64,000 bases of DNA, from positions 372,001-436,000 of the forward strand of contig NZ_JASISM010000003.1 in NCBI RefSeq assembly GCF_030063145.1, in the 5' to 3' direction. The DNA comes from Cryobacterium sp. PH31-L1. Lineage in GTDB: Bacteria; Actinomycetota; Actinomycetes; Actinomycetales; Microbacteriaceae. Below the pieces are notes generated by a model that searched no databases, had not been told where the DNA came from, and saw only the letters and a list, made by a program, of their open reading frames with translations. Shown piece after piece: positions 50,962 to 59,354 of this stretch. Each line of letters begins with the position of its first letter. Position 1 is the stretch's first letter. The position numbers and the translations under genes were made by a program.

Positions 50962-51054
50962 CTGGAACCCCCGATTGACCTGCGACTATTGCCAGTTTGA
51001 AATGGTACTACGCAGCGGTGGTGATTACCCAGCCGTAATGACTACCCTGAAGCT

Positions 51055-51522
51055 ATGGCAGACATCTTTACCGTGGTGGCGGACTCGGCGCGGCGGGACA
51101 TCCTGCGTATCCTCTTGGAGCGTGCTGTTCCAGCTGGCGAAATTCGCGGTCCCTCCGGTGATGTTCGCGGCGAGCTGAGCGTGTCCGACATCGTCGGGCA
51201 CCTCGGACTGAGCCAGCCGACCGTCTCCAAGCACCTCAAGGTGTTGCGCGAAGCCGGCCTGGTCACCGTGCGGGAAGACGGGCAGCACCGGTTTTACCGG
51301 CTGGAGTATTCTCCGCTCGAAGAGATCGAGGACTGGTTGATTCCCTTCCTCAGCGTCGACTTCGACCAGGCCGTCAAGGACGCCGATCTCGAGGCCGACG
51401 CCGGCCTGAAAGAAGAGCAGCGTGCGTTCGCTTCGGCGATCGGAAAGGCTTTCGCTGACGCCTCGCAAATGTCGCATGTCGTCAAGGATGCCACCGCGAA
51501 AAAGTGGCGCAGAAACGGCTAG
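51055..51522 (+). CDS. ArsR-family helix-turn-helix regulator
   Basis: 155 residues. The winged helix spans about 8-90: VADSARRDILRILLERAV, LSVSDIVGHLGLSQPTVSKHLKVLREAGLVTVREDGQHRFYRLEY. The metal-sensing cysteines of classical ArsR/SmtB are absent (no Cys in the protein), so it senses something else. The C-terminal 50 residues are acidic and helical. Likely cytoplasmic repressor; target unknown. Confidence 0.88.
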   Translation: MADIFTVVADSARRDILRILLERAVPAGEIRGPSGDVRGELSVSDIVGHLGLSQPTVSKHLKVLREAGLVTVREDGQHRFYRLEYSPLEEIEDWLIPFLSVDFDQAVKDADLEADAGLKEEQRAFASAIGKAFADASQMSHVVKDATAKKWRRNG

Positions 51523-51631
51523 ATCGGGCCCGATCCGCACCCTGAGTAGTTGGAGCGGGTTTTGTCCGGTAGAATGGTGTTTTCGTGTCAGTCGCGGGCC
51601 CCGCGACTAAACCAATACTTGTGAGGTCCGT

Positions 51632-51730
51632 GTGGGTTCTGTAATTAAGAAGCGACGCAAGCGTATGGCGAAGAAGAAGCACCGCAAGCTGCTTCGCAAG
51701 ACTCGCCACCAGCGTCGTAATAAGAAGTAG
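51632..51730 (+). CDS. bS22-type small basic ribosomal protein (AURKAIP1/COX24 domain)
   Basis: Only 32 residues, from GTG 51632 with GAGG (51623-51626) in front. Very basic: GSVIKKRRKRMAKKKHRKLL. This is the actinobacterial AURKAIP1/COX24-domain protein that was found in mycobacterial ribosome structures (bS22). It binds rRNA in the small subunit. It is followed by a strong terminator, so it is a monocistronic gene. Confidence 0.92.
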   Translation: MGSVIKKRRKRMAKKKHRKLLRKTRHQRRNKK

Positions 51731-51767
51731 ACCGACTAAGAAATTCTTTTTTAGCCGTTCTTCGAGC

Positions 51768-51799
51768 AAAGCGCTAGCCCTTCGGGACTGGCGCTTTTT
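51768..51799 (+). terminator. Intrinsic terminator after the bS22-like gene
   Basis: AAAGCGCTAGCCC (51768-51780) pairs with GGACTGGCGCTTT across a TTCG tetraloop, followed by TTTTT. One mismatch and one wobble in the stem. Confidence 0.92.
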
Positions 51800-51876
51800 G
51801 CTGTCCTCGACTGAACTCCCCGTTCCGATTATCACGCCCCGTCATCTCGGGGTGGAAGTCGCCGTAGGCTGGAACA

Positions 51877-52146
51877 ATGGCCACCGCACACCTGACCCTG
51901 ATCGGCAAGCCCGGTTGTCACCTCTGCGACGACGCCCGGGACCTGGTCGGCAGTGTCGTCGCAAAGCTCGTCGGCGAGCCTGGAGCGCCCACGATCACGT
52001 TCGACGAACGTTCCATTCTCGACGACGCCGAGCTGCACGAGCTGTACCTCGAGGACATTCCGGTGCTCCTCATCAACGGCAAGGTGCACAACTACTGGCG
52101 CATCGATCCCGTGCGCCTGCGCACCGCCCTACTGGAGGTCTCATGA
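51877..52146 (+). CDS. Glutaredoxin-like thiol protein
   Basis: 89 residues. CHLC (14-17) follows the first strand (LTLIGKPGCHLCDDARDLV), and YLEDIPVLLINGK carries the cis-proline. This small group is DUF836/glutaredoxin-like and probably performs thiol-disulfide exchange in the cytoplasm. It overlaps the next gene by 4 bases (ATGA at 52143). Confidence 0.88.
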   Translation: MATAHLTLIGKPGCHLCDDARDLVGSVVAKLVGEPGAPTITFDERSILDDAELHELYLEDIPVLLINGKVHNYWRIDPVRLRTALLEVS

Positions 52147-52442
52147 CCATTCGCCACATCGTCTTCTGGAAGCTCACCGCCCTCACGCCCCGCAAGAAGG
52201 CCGATGATGCCGCGGGCATCGTGGCCGGCCTCGAGGCGCTGGTCGGGGTCGTTCCCGAGATTCGGGCGCTAACGGTTGGACCGGATGTTGCCGGTAACGA
52301 AAACTGGGACGTCGCACTCATCGTCGACTTCGACGACCTCGAGGCCCTCGACCGCTACCAGAAGCACCCGGAGCACAAGAAGGTCGGTGCCTTCATTCGC
52401 ACCGTCGTGGCCGACCGCCTGGCCGTCGACCTCGAGGTCTAG
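52143..52442 (+). CDS. Dabb-family (stress-responsive A/B barrel) protein
   Basis: 99 residues. IRHIVFWKL at the start, then VGPDVAGNENWDVALIVDFDDLEALDRYQKHPEHKKVGAFI, is diagnostic of the Dabb ferredoxin-like barrel. Function unknown in most members. Translationally coupled to the glutaredoxin-like gene. Confidence 0.9.
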   Translation: MTIRHIVFWKLTALTPRKKADDAAGIVAGLEALVGVVPEIRALTVGPDVAGNENWDVALIVDFDDLEALDRYQKHPEHKKVGAFIRTVVADRLAVDLEV

Positions 52443-52482
52443 CCGGTGCGTGGGTGGCGCGGGCATCCGCTGGCGCACGCTC

Positions 52483-52551
52483 TGCCGGTAAATTTACGAC
52501 ACGCCGAGTAAAACCGATGCTCGTGTGAGCGTGTCGCAAATTTTACCGGCA
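52483..52551. terminator. Long imperfect inverted repeat between convergent genes
   Basis: Arms at 52483-52504 and 52529-52551 pair over about 22 bp, with one mismatch and one single-base bulge. The loop contains TAAAACCGATG. Sequence shared with the element at 23516-23574: TCGCAAAT in the arm and TAAAACCGA in the loop. It separates the Dabb and aspS genes. Confidence 0.7.
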
Positions 52552-52574
52552 TTACATACCGGCTCGGCGGGTTA

Positions 52575-53903
52575 CTACGGCTCGAGGCGGGTCGGGCCGC
52601 GGAACAGGTAGGTGACTTCGCGAATGCTCGCCTGGTGCAGCATGAGCATCAGTACCCGGGCCAGGCCCATGCCGAAACCGCCGTGCGACGGCACGCCGTA
52701 GCGGAAGAAGTCGAGGTAGCCCTCGATCTCCTTCGGGTCGAGTCCCTTCTCGATCGCCTGGGCTTCGAGCACCTCGATGCGGTGCTCGCGCTGGGCGCCG
52801 GTCGAGATCTCGGTGCCGTTGAAGATGAGGTCGTAGCTCTTGGTGATCGACGCATCGCCCTCGTGGCGCATGTGATAGAACGGGCGGATGCTCGAGGCGT
52901 AGTCGGTGAGGAAGACGAACTCGTGCCCGTACTTCTCGGCCACGTAGGCGGCGATCTGGCGCTCACCCTCCGGGTCCATGTCGTCGTCGTCGCGGGGAAC
53001 CTCGTAGCCGCGGCTCTTCACGATCTCCTTGGCCTCGGCCAGCGGGATGCGCGGGAACGGCGTGCTCGGAACGGTCACCTCGACGTCGAACAGGGCGAGC
53101 ACCTCCTCGCCGTGCTTGGCCTTGACGGCCGTGAACCCGGCAACCATGAGGTCCTCGTGCAACTGCATGACGTCGTCGTGGCTGTCGATCCAGCTGATCT
53201 CGGAGTCGACACTGGTGAACTCGGTGGCGTGACGGCTCGTGAACGAGGGGTCGGCGCGGAACGCCGGGCCCACCTCGAAGATCTTGCCGAAGCCGGCCGA
53301 CTGGGCCATCTGCTTGAAGAACTGCGGGCTCTGCGCCAGGTAGGCCTTGGTATCGAAATAGCCGACCTCGAACAGCTCGGCGCGGCTCTCGCTCGCACTC
53401 GCCATGAGCTTGGGGGTGTGCAGCTCGATGAAGTCGTGCTCGATCCAGTAGGTGCGCAGCGCGTGCTCGAACGTGGTCTGAATGCGGAAGATGAGGTTCT
53501 GCTTGGGGTTGCGCAGGTCGAGGAAACGCCAGTCCATGCGCTTGTCGAGGCTCGAGTCCGCCGCGATCGGCGTCTCCGGAATGGCAGCGGACACCACGGT
53601 GAGGGTGGCCAGCTTGATCTCGATGCCGCCGAGTTTGACCCGCTCGTCGTGCTTGAGTTGCCCGGTGACCGTCACGAATGTTCCCTGGGCGAGGCCGGAG
53701 ATGCTGGTAGCCGGCTCATCGGCGACGACCTGGCCCTCGGCATCCGTTGTTCGCGGGTTGACCAGCTGCACGGCGCCGGATTCGTCGCGCAGCACGACGA
53801 ATTGCACCTTTTTCTGGTCGCGCACCGTTTCGACCCAACCCGACACCGAAACGGTGCCGTCATCGAGAGCGGACAGGTTTTTGATCAATACGCGCGAAGT
53901 CAC
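52575..53903 (-). CDS. aspS: Aspartate--tRNA ligase, archaeal-type (short, without GAD insertion)
   Basis: 442 residues. The OB-fold anticodon domain (1-105: VSVSGWVETVRDQKKVQFVVLRDESGAVQLV) leads to a class II core with the motif 2 stretch VGPAFRADPSFTSRHATEFTSVDSEIS and motif 3 GGFGMGLARVLMLMLHQASIREV. The ending LFRGPTRLEP corresponds to the archaeal FPRDPxRLxP. Canonical bacterial AspRS is about 590 residues with a GAD domain, which is lacking here. Such enzymes may be non-discriminating (charging tRNA-Asn too, to be corrected by GatCAB). Confidence 0.93.
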   Translation of the reverse strand: MTSRVLIKNLSALDDGTVSVSGWVETVRDQKKVQFVVLRDESGAVQLVNPRTTDAEGQVVADEPATSISGLAQGTFVTVTGQLKHDERVKLGGIEIKLATLTVVSAAIPETPIAADSSLDKRMDWRFLDLRNPKQNLIFRIQTTFEHALRTYWIEHDFIELHTPKLMASASESRAELFEVGYFDTKAYLAQSPQFFKQMAQSAGFGKIFEVGPAFRADPSFTSRHATEFTSVDSEISWIDSHDDVMQLHEDLMVAGFTAVKAKHGEEVLALFDVEVTVPSTPFPRIPLAEAKEIVKSRGYEVPRDDDDMDPEGERQIAAYVAEKYGHEFVFLTDYASSIRPFYHMRHEGDASITKSYDLIFNGTEISTGAQREHRIEVLEAQAIEKGLDPKEIEGYLDFFRYGVPSHGGFGMGLARVLMLMLHQASIREVTYLFRGPTRLEP

Positions 53904-53981
53904 TGTTCGAGTTTAGCCGGAGCCGCTCGCGGGTACCCGCCGAGGAGCTCCCGGTAGAGTGTGGTTCGGGAGGGACGGTTC

Positions 53982-54281
53982 ATGACGCAGAGCAAACTTG
54001 AGGTCGATACCGGGGCCGTTCGCAGCCTCGCGGAGAACTTCGACGCCGTTCGTCGCGGCCTCAGCGATGCCAGCGCGGTCAGCGCGGAGCTGGGCGCTAT
54101 GGTCGGCCATGCTCATTTGTCGAGCGTGATCGACGATTTCTCTTCGAAGTGGGACGACCGTCGCAACGAATTGACCGAGCAGCTCACAGAGATGCATACG
54201 ATGGGGCAAACCGTCGCGGACGGCTTCGAATCGGTGGATTCCGAACTCGCACGAGCGTTGACAGAAACTTCTCCGTCGTGA
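53982..54281 (+). CDS. WXG100-like / ESX-type small helical protein
   Basis: 99 residues from ATG 53982 with GGGAGGG in front. Two helices with a short turn (KLEVDTGAVRSLAENFDAVRRGLSDAS; FSSKWDDRRNELTEQLTEMHTMGQTVADGFESVDSELARAL). KWDDRRNEL sits where WXG would be. Length and pattern resemble EspC/EsxA-type secreted partners. It overlaps the next gene by 4 bases (GTGA), the first member of a five-gene cassette. Confidence 0.75.
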   Translation: MTQSKLEVDTGAVRSLAENFDAVRRGLSDASAVSAELGAMVGHAHLSSVIDDFSSKWDDRRNELTEQLTEMHTMGQTVADGFESVDSELARALTETSPS

Positions 54282-55579
54282 GCGGTTACGATCCGCTCCC
54301 GGGCGACCCGACCGGCGTGCGCTCAGCGGCGACCAAGTACACACTGACAGCGGATGCCGTGCGCGAATCGGCCGCCGAACTGCGCCGACTCATTGCCGCT
54401 GATGACCTGGGTCGGAGCGAGGCCGTATCGGCACTCGTGGAGCTGTCCGGCGACGTCGCCGGCCGGCTGGAAAAGCTGCACGGCCGCTATGAAACGGCGG
54501 GCTCGTCGCTCTCCGTCTACGCCGATTCCCTGGAAACGGCCCAGACAATGGCGCGGCAGGCGATCGAGGCGCGCGATTACGCGGCGACCGAAGCAGCGAC
54601 CGCTCAGTCCTGGGCCGACCATTATTCCGACGCGGTGAGCGAAGCAACCACCCCGGAAGACCGGATCGATGCCCAGCGACTCGCACTCGCGCACGAGTCG
54701 GTCGTTGACGATCTGACCGTTCAGCTCGCAGCCACCCTGCAGAACTATCACGATGCGGTTGCACTGCGCGATACCGCCGCGGCCGTGGCTGCGGAGCGAA
54801 TCGCTACCGCTATCGATCAGGATGGCCTCAATGACTCCCTCTGGGATAACTTCAGCGGGTGGGTCGCGGACAACGCTGCCGTCCTGACGAGCATCAAGAA
54901 TATTCTGGGTTACCTCGCCGCCGGGCTGGCTATTCTCAGCCTGTTCTTTCCGCTGTTGATACCGTTTGCCCTGGCCATCGCCGGCGCAACGGCCCTGCTG
55001 AGCCTCGTGCTCGCCAGCACCGGACAAATCTCCTGGATCGAGTTCGGCCTCGACGCACTCACGTTCGCTAGCCTGGGTGTCGCTGCCATCGCCGGCGTGG
55101 CCCTCAAAGGAACGATGGCCGCCCTGAAGTCCACGCGAGTGGCCCATCTCACCGGTTTGGGGACCAGCAAGAACCCCCTGCGGTCTGTCACCGCAAGCTT
55201 CAATGGGGTGCTCCCGAGCAAGGTCGGTACCGCGAACAAAGTGGTCTGGTACCGAGAAGTGTTTTCGACCAAGGGAGTCGCCAACGCCAAGGCATCTCGG
55301 GTATTGACCAATGCCCGAGCAGGTGCCGGTGGCCCGGGGGATGATCTGCTCGTTGGTCTCGGCAAGGTCAATATCGGGTTTCAGCGCGTGGAATTGGCCA
55401 TCCCCTCCGTGCTCAAGGGGGCGAATTTGGCCCTCGATCAGCTCGGGCTCCCGGCGCAGGTACTCAACCCCGTCATGCCCGACGCCATTGATAACGTCCT
55501 CAACGCGGGTGCCGCCCTCGACGATTGGTACGAGCAGGTCAACGACCAGGCAACGTGGAGAGTGGGATCGTCATGGTGA
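54278..55579 (+). CDS. Putative type VII secreted protein with central membrane-inserting segment
   Basis: 433 residues from GTG 54278, overlapping the stop of the small helical gene. N-terminal GYDPLPGDPTGVRSAATKYTLTADAVRESAAELRRL is the T7SS-type signal domain seen on actinobacterial polymorphic toxins; residues about 1-190 are helical. Two hydrophobic segments follow (about 208-243 and 250-272). The C-terminal 150 residues (TNARAGAGGPGDDLLVGLGKVNIGFQ) match no toxin fold I know. Secreted effector or structural protein of the cassette; toxicity unproven. Confidence 0.7.
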   Translation: MSGYDPLPGDPTGVRSAATKYTLTADAVRESAAELRRLIAADDLGRSEAVSALVELSGDVAGRLEKLHGRYETAGSSLSVYADSLETAQTMARQAIEARDYAATEAATAQSWADHYSDAVSEATTPEDRIDAQRLALAHESVVDDLTVQLAATLQNYHDAVALRDTAAAVAAERIATAIDQDGLNDSLWDNFSGWVADNAAVLTSIKNILGYLAAGLAILSLFFPLLIPFALAIAGATALLSLVLASTGQISWIEFGLDALTFASLGVAAIAGVALKGTMAALKSTRVAHLTGLGTSKNPLRSVTASFNGVLPSKVGTANKVVWYREVFSTKGVANAKASRVLTNARAGAGGPGDDLLVGLGKVNIGFQRVELAIPSVLKGANLALDQLGLPAQVLNPVMPDAIDNVLNAGAALDDWYEQVNDQATWRVGSSW

Positions 55580-56109
55580 AGCCGGGGTGGCAGAAGCGGG
55601 CACTACGTGTCTCGGACCTCGTGTTCTTTGGGTCCCTGATATTTTTCGTCATTGTCTGTATGGGGCCAGCGCTCGTCATCGCGGTGCTCGGGCTCCTGAC
55701 CGGCTCGACGCCGACCGAGGAACAGGGCGGGTTCTTCGGCTGGAGCGCCGAGTATCCGGCATTCAACCCCCAATCGTGGACGCTGTTCATCCCGGCAGCC
55801 GGAATGCTGTTCCTCTCTATTTGGACCATCCCGCTGCCACTGCGAAGGTTTCCCAAGCCGGGGCGCGCCACGTTCGCCTGGTTTGCCTTCGTGGCCTTCC
55901 TGTTCTCCATCCCGTTGGGCACCGCCTACTTCGGGGCTCCCGGCATTTATAACGAAGGCACGTTGGCGTTGTTTGTCTACCTCGTGGCGTGGCTGCTCTT
56001 CGTCGTACGCGACATCCTGGGCTGGGTGCATCTCGTTCCGCCGGCCTGGCGTGTGGGCCCATCGGTGCGCACTCGCCGCGCAGGGAAGCCAGCGTCGGCG
56101 GATGCCTGA
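55573..56109 (+). CDS. Four-helix membrane protein of the cassette
   Basis: 178 residues from ATG 55573 (start overlaps the previous stop by 7 bases). Four transmembrane segments at about 16-42 (FFGSLIFFVIVCMGPALVIA), 68-88, 101-125 and 134-155. The loop between helices 1 and 2 carries TPTEEQGGFFGWSAEYPAF. No family recognised. Possible immunity protein or secretion accessory, since it sits directly after the presumed effector. Confidence 0.7.
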   Translation: MVKPGWQKRALRVSDLVFFGSLIFFVIVCMGPALVIAVLGLLTGSTPTEEQGGFFGWSAEYPAFNPQSWTLFIPAAGMLFLSIWTIPLPLRRFPKPGRATFAWFAFVAFLFSIPLGTAYFGAPGIYNEGTLALFVYLVAWLLFVVRDILGWVHLVPPAWRVGPSVRTRRAGKPASADA

Positions 56110-56743
56110 ATTCGTTTCGCCGCAGCCAGCTGCACCATCGGCGCCACGTGTTCGATGCGCCTACCGACTCGTGCTTCCCCCGGGCTGGGTTCTGATTCCG
56201 GTAGGCGACTCGGCGGATGCTGCCATTTCGAATCTGGTCGACCGACAGTTTGCCGGCCTGCCCACTGACATGTACGGCCCGCAGAAAAAACGACTCGGGG
56301 CCGGCCTGCGCACCATCGCGGCCGAAGCGCGCCGAGCCGGTGGGCTTGACCTCGTGTTTCCACTGGCGATGCCGTGGCTGGTTCCAGTTTCAGCGGGAAT
56401 CGTGATAAGCGAGGTGTGCACCGACGCTCCGTCAGACACTGCCGTCGCCCTTTTGGCGGAACGAATGCAGCCCAGTGGACCGAACGCGACGGTCGCCCGC
56501 ACCAGGGCCGGGCGCTGCGTCCGAGAAATTGTTGATCTGCCGCGTGCGCCGGACGGCATCGATCGCTTGACAGTTGCCGCCGTTCGCATGGTGCACTACA
56601 GCTGGCCGATCCCCGGTGCACCGGGCAGCTTCCTGGTGTCAGCGCTCACGGTCTCCGGAGCGCCGATCGCGGAGTTCGAACCAATAGTCGAAGCGCTCAC
56701 CGAACTCTTCGACGTCATGATGGAATCGGTGGTTTGGGCATGA
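56102..56743 (+). CDS. Hypothetical protein of the T7SS-like cassette (213 residues, first of two)
   Basis: 213 residues from ATG 56102, overlapping the membrane gene by 8 bases. Mixed alpha/beta, no membrane segment. It starts with a Pro-rich leader and YRLVLPPGWVLIPVGDSADAA, then several amphipathic strands. Length and layout recall the next gene (both about 215 residues, both with a Trp-Pro-rich N-terminal strand), so they may be distant paralogues. No family recognised. Chaperone-like (EspG-type) roles are possible but not shown. Confidence 0.6.
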   Translation: MPEFVSPQPAAPSAPRVRCAYRLVLPPGWVLIPVGDSADAAISNLVDRQFAGLPTDMYGPQKKRLGAGLRTIAAEARRAGGLDLVFPLAMPWLVPVSAGIVISEVCTDAPSDTAVALLAERMQPSGPNATVARTRAGRCVREIVDLPRAPDGIDRLTVAAVRMVHYSWPIPGAPGSFLVSALTVSGAPIAEFEPIVEALTELFDVMMESVVWA

Positions 56744-57390
56744 CAGCAACCATTCGGGTCGACTGTGATCGTGACCGATGGCTCTACGTTCCCGAAGAAT
56801 GGCCCTGGAACCAGTTCGCGCACCTCGACGATTGGGCCGGCACAGTCACGGGACTGTTGACGGATGCCCATTCCCTCGACCCGCAGACGGCGCGCTGGAT
56901 CGACGAATCCTTGCACTCGATTGCGAACGATCGCCCAGAAACCGAGTCCCGCTTCGTCTACCTGGCGAACCCGGCAGAGTACATCTTCTTTGTGAGCGTG
57001 CTGTACCCCGCGAGTTCCCCGGAGCTGACCCTCGACGACCTCGCGGCGGTGCACGACCCCGCCGCGACGAGCCCCGTCACGGCGACCACGTTTTCGTCGG
57101 AGCTGCTCGGTGACGGGGTGCGCAGCATCCGCTATGCCGATGTGGGGGAGCCCGATCATGACATTGCCGCGATTGCCCAGTACGCGTGGAAGGGTGACGA
57201 CCTGGACGTGGTGGTGATCGCCGCCAATTTCAACATTGCGCTGCTGACCGAGTTGCTGCCGATCGTGGATGACCTCGCTCGGAGCATCAGCATCGTTTTG
57301 CCTGAGCGCTCTCACGGCGGTTTCAAGGCTGGCCCCTCCGTAGACTGGTCGGGTGGTAGCCAGTCAAGTGCATCTCGTGCGTCACGGTGA
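56740..57390 (+). CDS. Hypothetical protein of the T7SS-like cassette (216 residues, second of two)
   Basis: 216 residues from ATG 56740, with an ATGA overlap to the previous stop. Begins RVDCDRDRWLYVPEEWPWNQF, rich in acidic residues and strands. The last 38 bases overlap the next gene (histidine phosphatase, GTG 57353) in another frame, so the stop region codes twice. No family recognised. Confidence 0.6.
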   Translation: MTATIRVDCDRDRWLYVPEEWPWNQFAHLDDWAGTVTGLLTDAHSLDPQTARWIDESLHSIANDRPETESRFVYLANPAEYIFFVSVLYPASSPELTLDDLAAVHDPAATSPVTATTFSSELLGDGVRSIRYADVGEPDHDIAAIAQYAWKGDDLDVVVIAANFNIALLTELLPIVDDLARSISIVLPERSHGGFKAGPSVDWSGGSQSSASRASR

Positions 57391-57997
57391 GGTCTTCAAC
57401 CCCGAACGCGTGCTCTACGGACGGCTGCCGAACTATCGGCTCTCCGAACGTGGTGCGCTCATGGCGGCAACGGCAGCCGACGAACTGGTCGAACGCGGCC
57501 GCGCGGTCGTGCGCGTCATCGCCTCGCCGCTTCAGCGTGCGCAGGAATCCGCCGCCCCGATCGCGGCAGCGTTCGCGCTGTCCATCGACACCGACGAACG
57601 CATCATTGAACCGACCAACGCCTTCGAAGGCAAGCGGATGCGCGGCCAGGGCGGCGCGCTCCGCGACCCGCGCAACTGGCCGGCCCTGATCAACCCCCTG
57701 AAGCCGAGCTGGGGCGAGCCATTCCGCGCCGTCTCCGAGCGTATGCTCGCAGCAATCGACGACGCCTGGAACTCGGTCGACGAGGGTGACGTGGTTCTGG
57801 TCAGCCACCAGCTGCCGATCTGGATGGTGCACCGCTCGCTCAACCATGAGCGTCTCGCCCACGACCCGCGGCAACGCCGCTGCGACCTGTCGAGCATCAC
57901 CACCCTCTCCTGGCACGGCGACCACTTCGCCGAAACCGCCTACGCCAGCCCCGCGCAGGCTCTTCTCGACCCGAGCAACGATGTGGGTGCCGTATGA
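57353..57997 (+). CDS. Histidine phosphatase / phosphoglycerate mutase-like protein
   Basis: 214 residues from GTG 57353. LVRHGEVFNPERVLYGRLPNYRLSERG (RHG motif) is the phosphohistidine site. VIASPLQRAQESAAPIA and VVLVSHQLPIWMVHRSL carry the second His and Arg. In actinobacteria this gene precedes the cytochrome c maturation genes (as Rv0525 in M. tuberculosis). Physiological substrate unknown. Start overlaps the previous gene by 38 bases; its stop overlaps the next start (57994). Confidence 0.9.
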   Translation: MVASQVHLVRHGEVFNPERVLYGRLPNYRLSERGALMAATAADELVERGRAVVRVIASPLQRAQESAAPIAAAFALSIDTDERIIEPTNAFEGKRMRGQGGALRDPRNWPALINPLKPSWGEPFRAVSERMLAAIDDAWNSVDEGDVVLVSHQLPIWMVHRSLNHERLAHDPRQRRCDLSSITTLSWHGDHFAETAYASPAQALLDPSNDVGAV

Positions 57998-58596
57998 ACC
58001 GCCGCAGCCTTCCATTGATTGCACTCGCGGCCGCCGCGTTGCTCCTCGCCGGTTGCTCGTCTGACCCGCTTGCCGACCAATACCGGGAGGGCTCGAGCAA
58101 GGGTTTCATCGCCGGCGACGGCAGCGTCACCGAGATCGCCCTCGCCGATCGAGGCCAGGCCATCGACTTCTCCGGCGTGACCGAGACGGGCGAGACCGTC
58201 ACGAGCGCAGACAAGCTCGGCGAAGTCCTTGTGGTGAACTTTTGGTACGCGAGCTGCGCGCCGTGCCGCGCCGAGGCATCCGACCTGCAGAGCCTCAACG
58301 CACAGTTCGAAAACGACGGGGCGGGCTTTCTCGGCGTCAACGTGCGCGACCAGGCGCCGAACGCCATCGCCTTCAATGAGACCTACGGCGTGACCTACCC
58401 GTCGGTGCTCGACGTCGATACCGGAGCCATGCAGCTCGCCTTCAGCGGCAGCATTCCGCCGAACGCCGTGCCCACCACCCTCGTGCTCGACGCCGAAGGC
58501 CGGGTCGCGGCGCGCATTCTCGGCCAGGTCACCTCGCCGTCCATTCTGGAAACCCTGATTCGGGACACGATCGCGGAGACTGGCACGACCGAGTGA
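57994..58596 (+). CDS. resA: ResA/TlpA-like thiol-disulfide lipoprotein
   Basis: 200 residues. The lipobox is LLLAGC with C21 as lipid anchor. The thioredoxin active site is CAPC (C88, C91) in NFWYASCAPCRAEA, and the cis-Pro is in IPPNAVPTTLVLD. It keeps apocytochrome c cysteines reduced for haem attachment. The ATGA start overlaps the phosphatase stop. Second gene of the maturation operon. Confidence 0.93.
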   Translation: MNRRSLPLIALAAAALLLAGCSSDPLADQYREGSSKGFIAGDGSVTEIALADRGQAIDFSGVTETGETVTSADKLGEVLVVNFWYASCAPCRAEASDLQSLNAQFENDGAGFLGVNVRDQAPNAIAFNETYGVTYPSVLDVDTGAMQLAFSGSIPPNAVPTTLVLDAEGRVAARILGQVTSPSILETLIRDTIAETGTTE

Positions 58597-59354
58597 ACAA
58601 TCCCTTTGGAGAGATCGTCTTCAGCGGTCAGCTGCTCTTCGCCATCCCCATCGCACTGCTTGCCGGGCTGGTGTCCTTCGCCTCTCCGTGCATTCTTCCG
58701 CTCGTACCCGGTTACCTCGCCTACATCGGTGGATTCACCGATGGACGCACCGGCGCCTCCAAGCGTGACCGGAGCGGCCGCACCCGGCTGCTCGCCGGAG
58801 TGGGCCTGTTCGTGCTCGGCTTCACCGTGGTGTTCGTGCTCACCGGCGTCGTGTTCGGTGCCGCCGGGTTCTGGCTCAATTCGTACCGCGACCTGATCAC
58901 GCGCCTTGCCGGTGTCGTGGTTATCTTGCTCGGCTTGGTCTTCGTCGGGCAGTTTGGCGCCATGCAACGCACCATCAAAACCAACTGGCGCCCCAGGATG
59001 GGTCTGGCCGGAGCGCCGCTGCTCGGCGCGGTCTTCGCGGTCGGCTGGACGCCGTGCACCGGGCCGACCCTCACCGCGATCAACTCGCTCAGCCTCGGCA
59101 CCGGATCGCCCTGGCAGGGCGGCCTGCTCGCCCTGTTCTATTCTCTCGGCCTCGGAATTCCGTTCCTGTTGATCGCACTCGGACTCAACTGGGCCACCGG
59201 ATCGGTCGCATTCCTGAAACGGCATATTCGTGCCATCAACCTGTTTGGCGGGGTTCTGCTCGTCGTCATCGGAGTACTCATGGTGAGCGGCATCTGGAAC
59301 ACCTGGCTCCTCGATTTGCAAGGGGTGATTGGCAACTTTGTCCCGGCCATCTGA
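58593..59354 (+). CDS. ccdA: Cytochrome c biogenesis protein CcdA
   Basis: 253 residues from the GTG of GTGA overlapping the resA stop. Six transmembrane helices; the redox cysteines are in FASPCILPLVPGYLAYIGG (helix 1) and GWTPCTGPTLTAINS (helix 4). It carries electrons across the membrane to ResA. Confidence 0.95.
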   Translation: MNNPFGEIVFSGQLLFAIPIALLAGLVSFASPCILPLVPGYLAYIGGFTDGRTGASKRDRSGRTRLLAGVGLFVLGFTVVFVLTGVVFGAAGFWLNSYRDLITRLAGVVVILLGLVFVGQFGAMQRTIKTNWRPRMGLAGAPLLGAVFAVGWTPCTGPTLTAINSLSLGTGSPWQGGLLALFYSLGLGIPFLLIALGLNWATGSVAFLKRHIRAINLFGGVLLVVIGVLMVSGIWNTWLLDLQGVIGNFVPAI

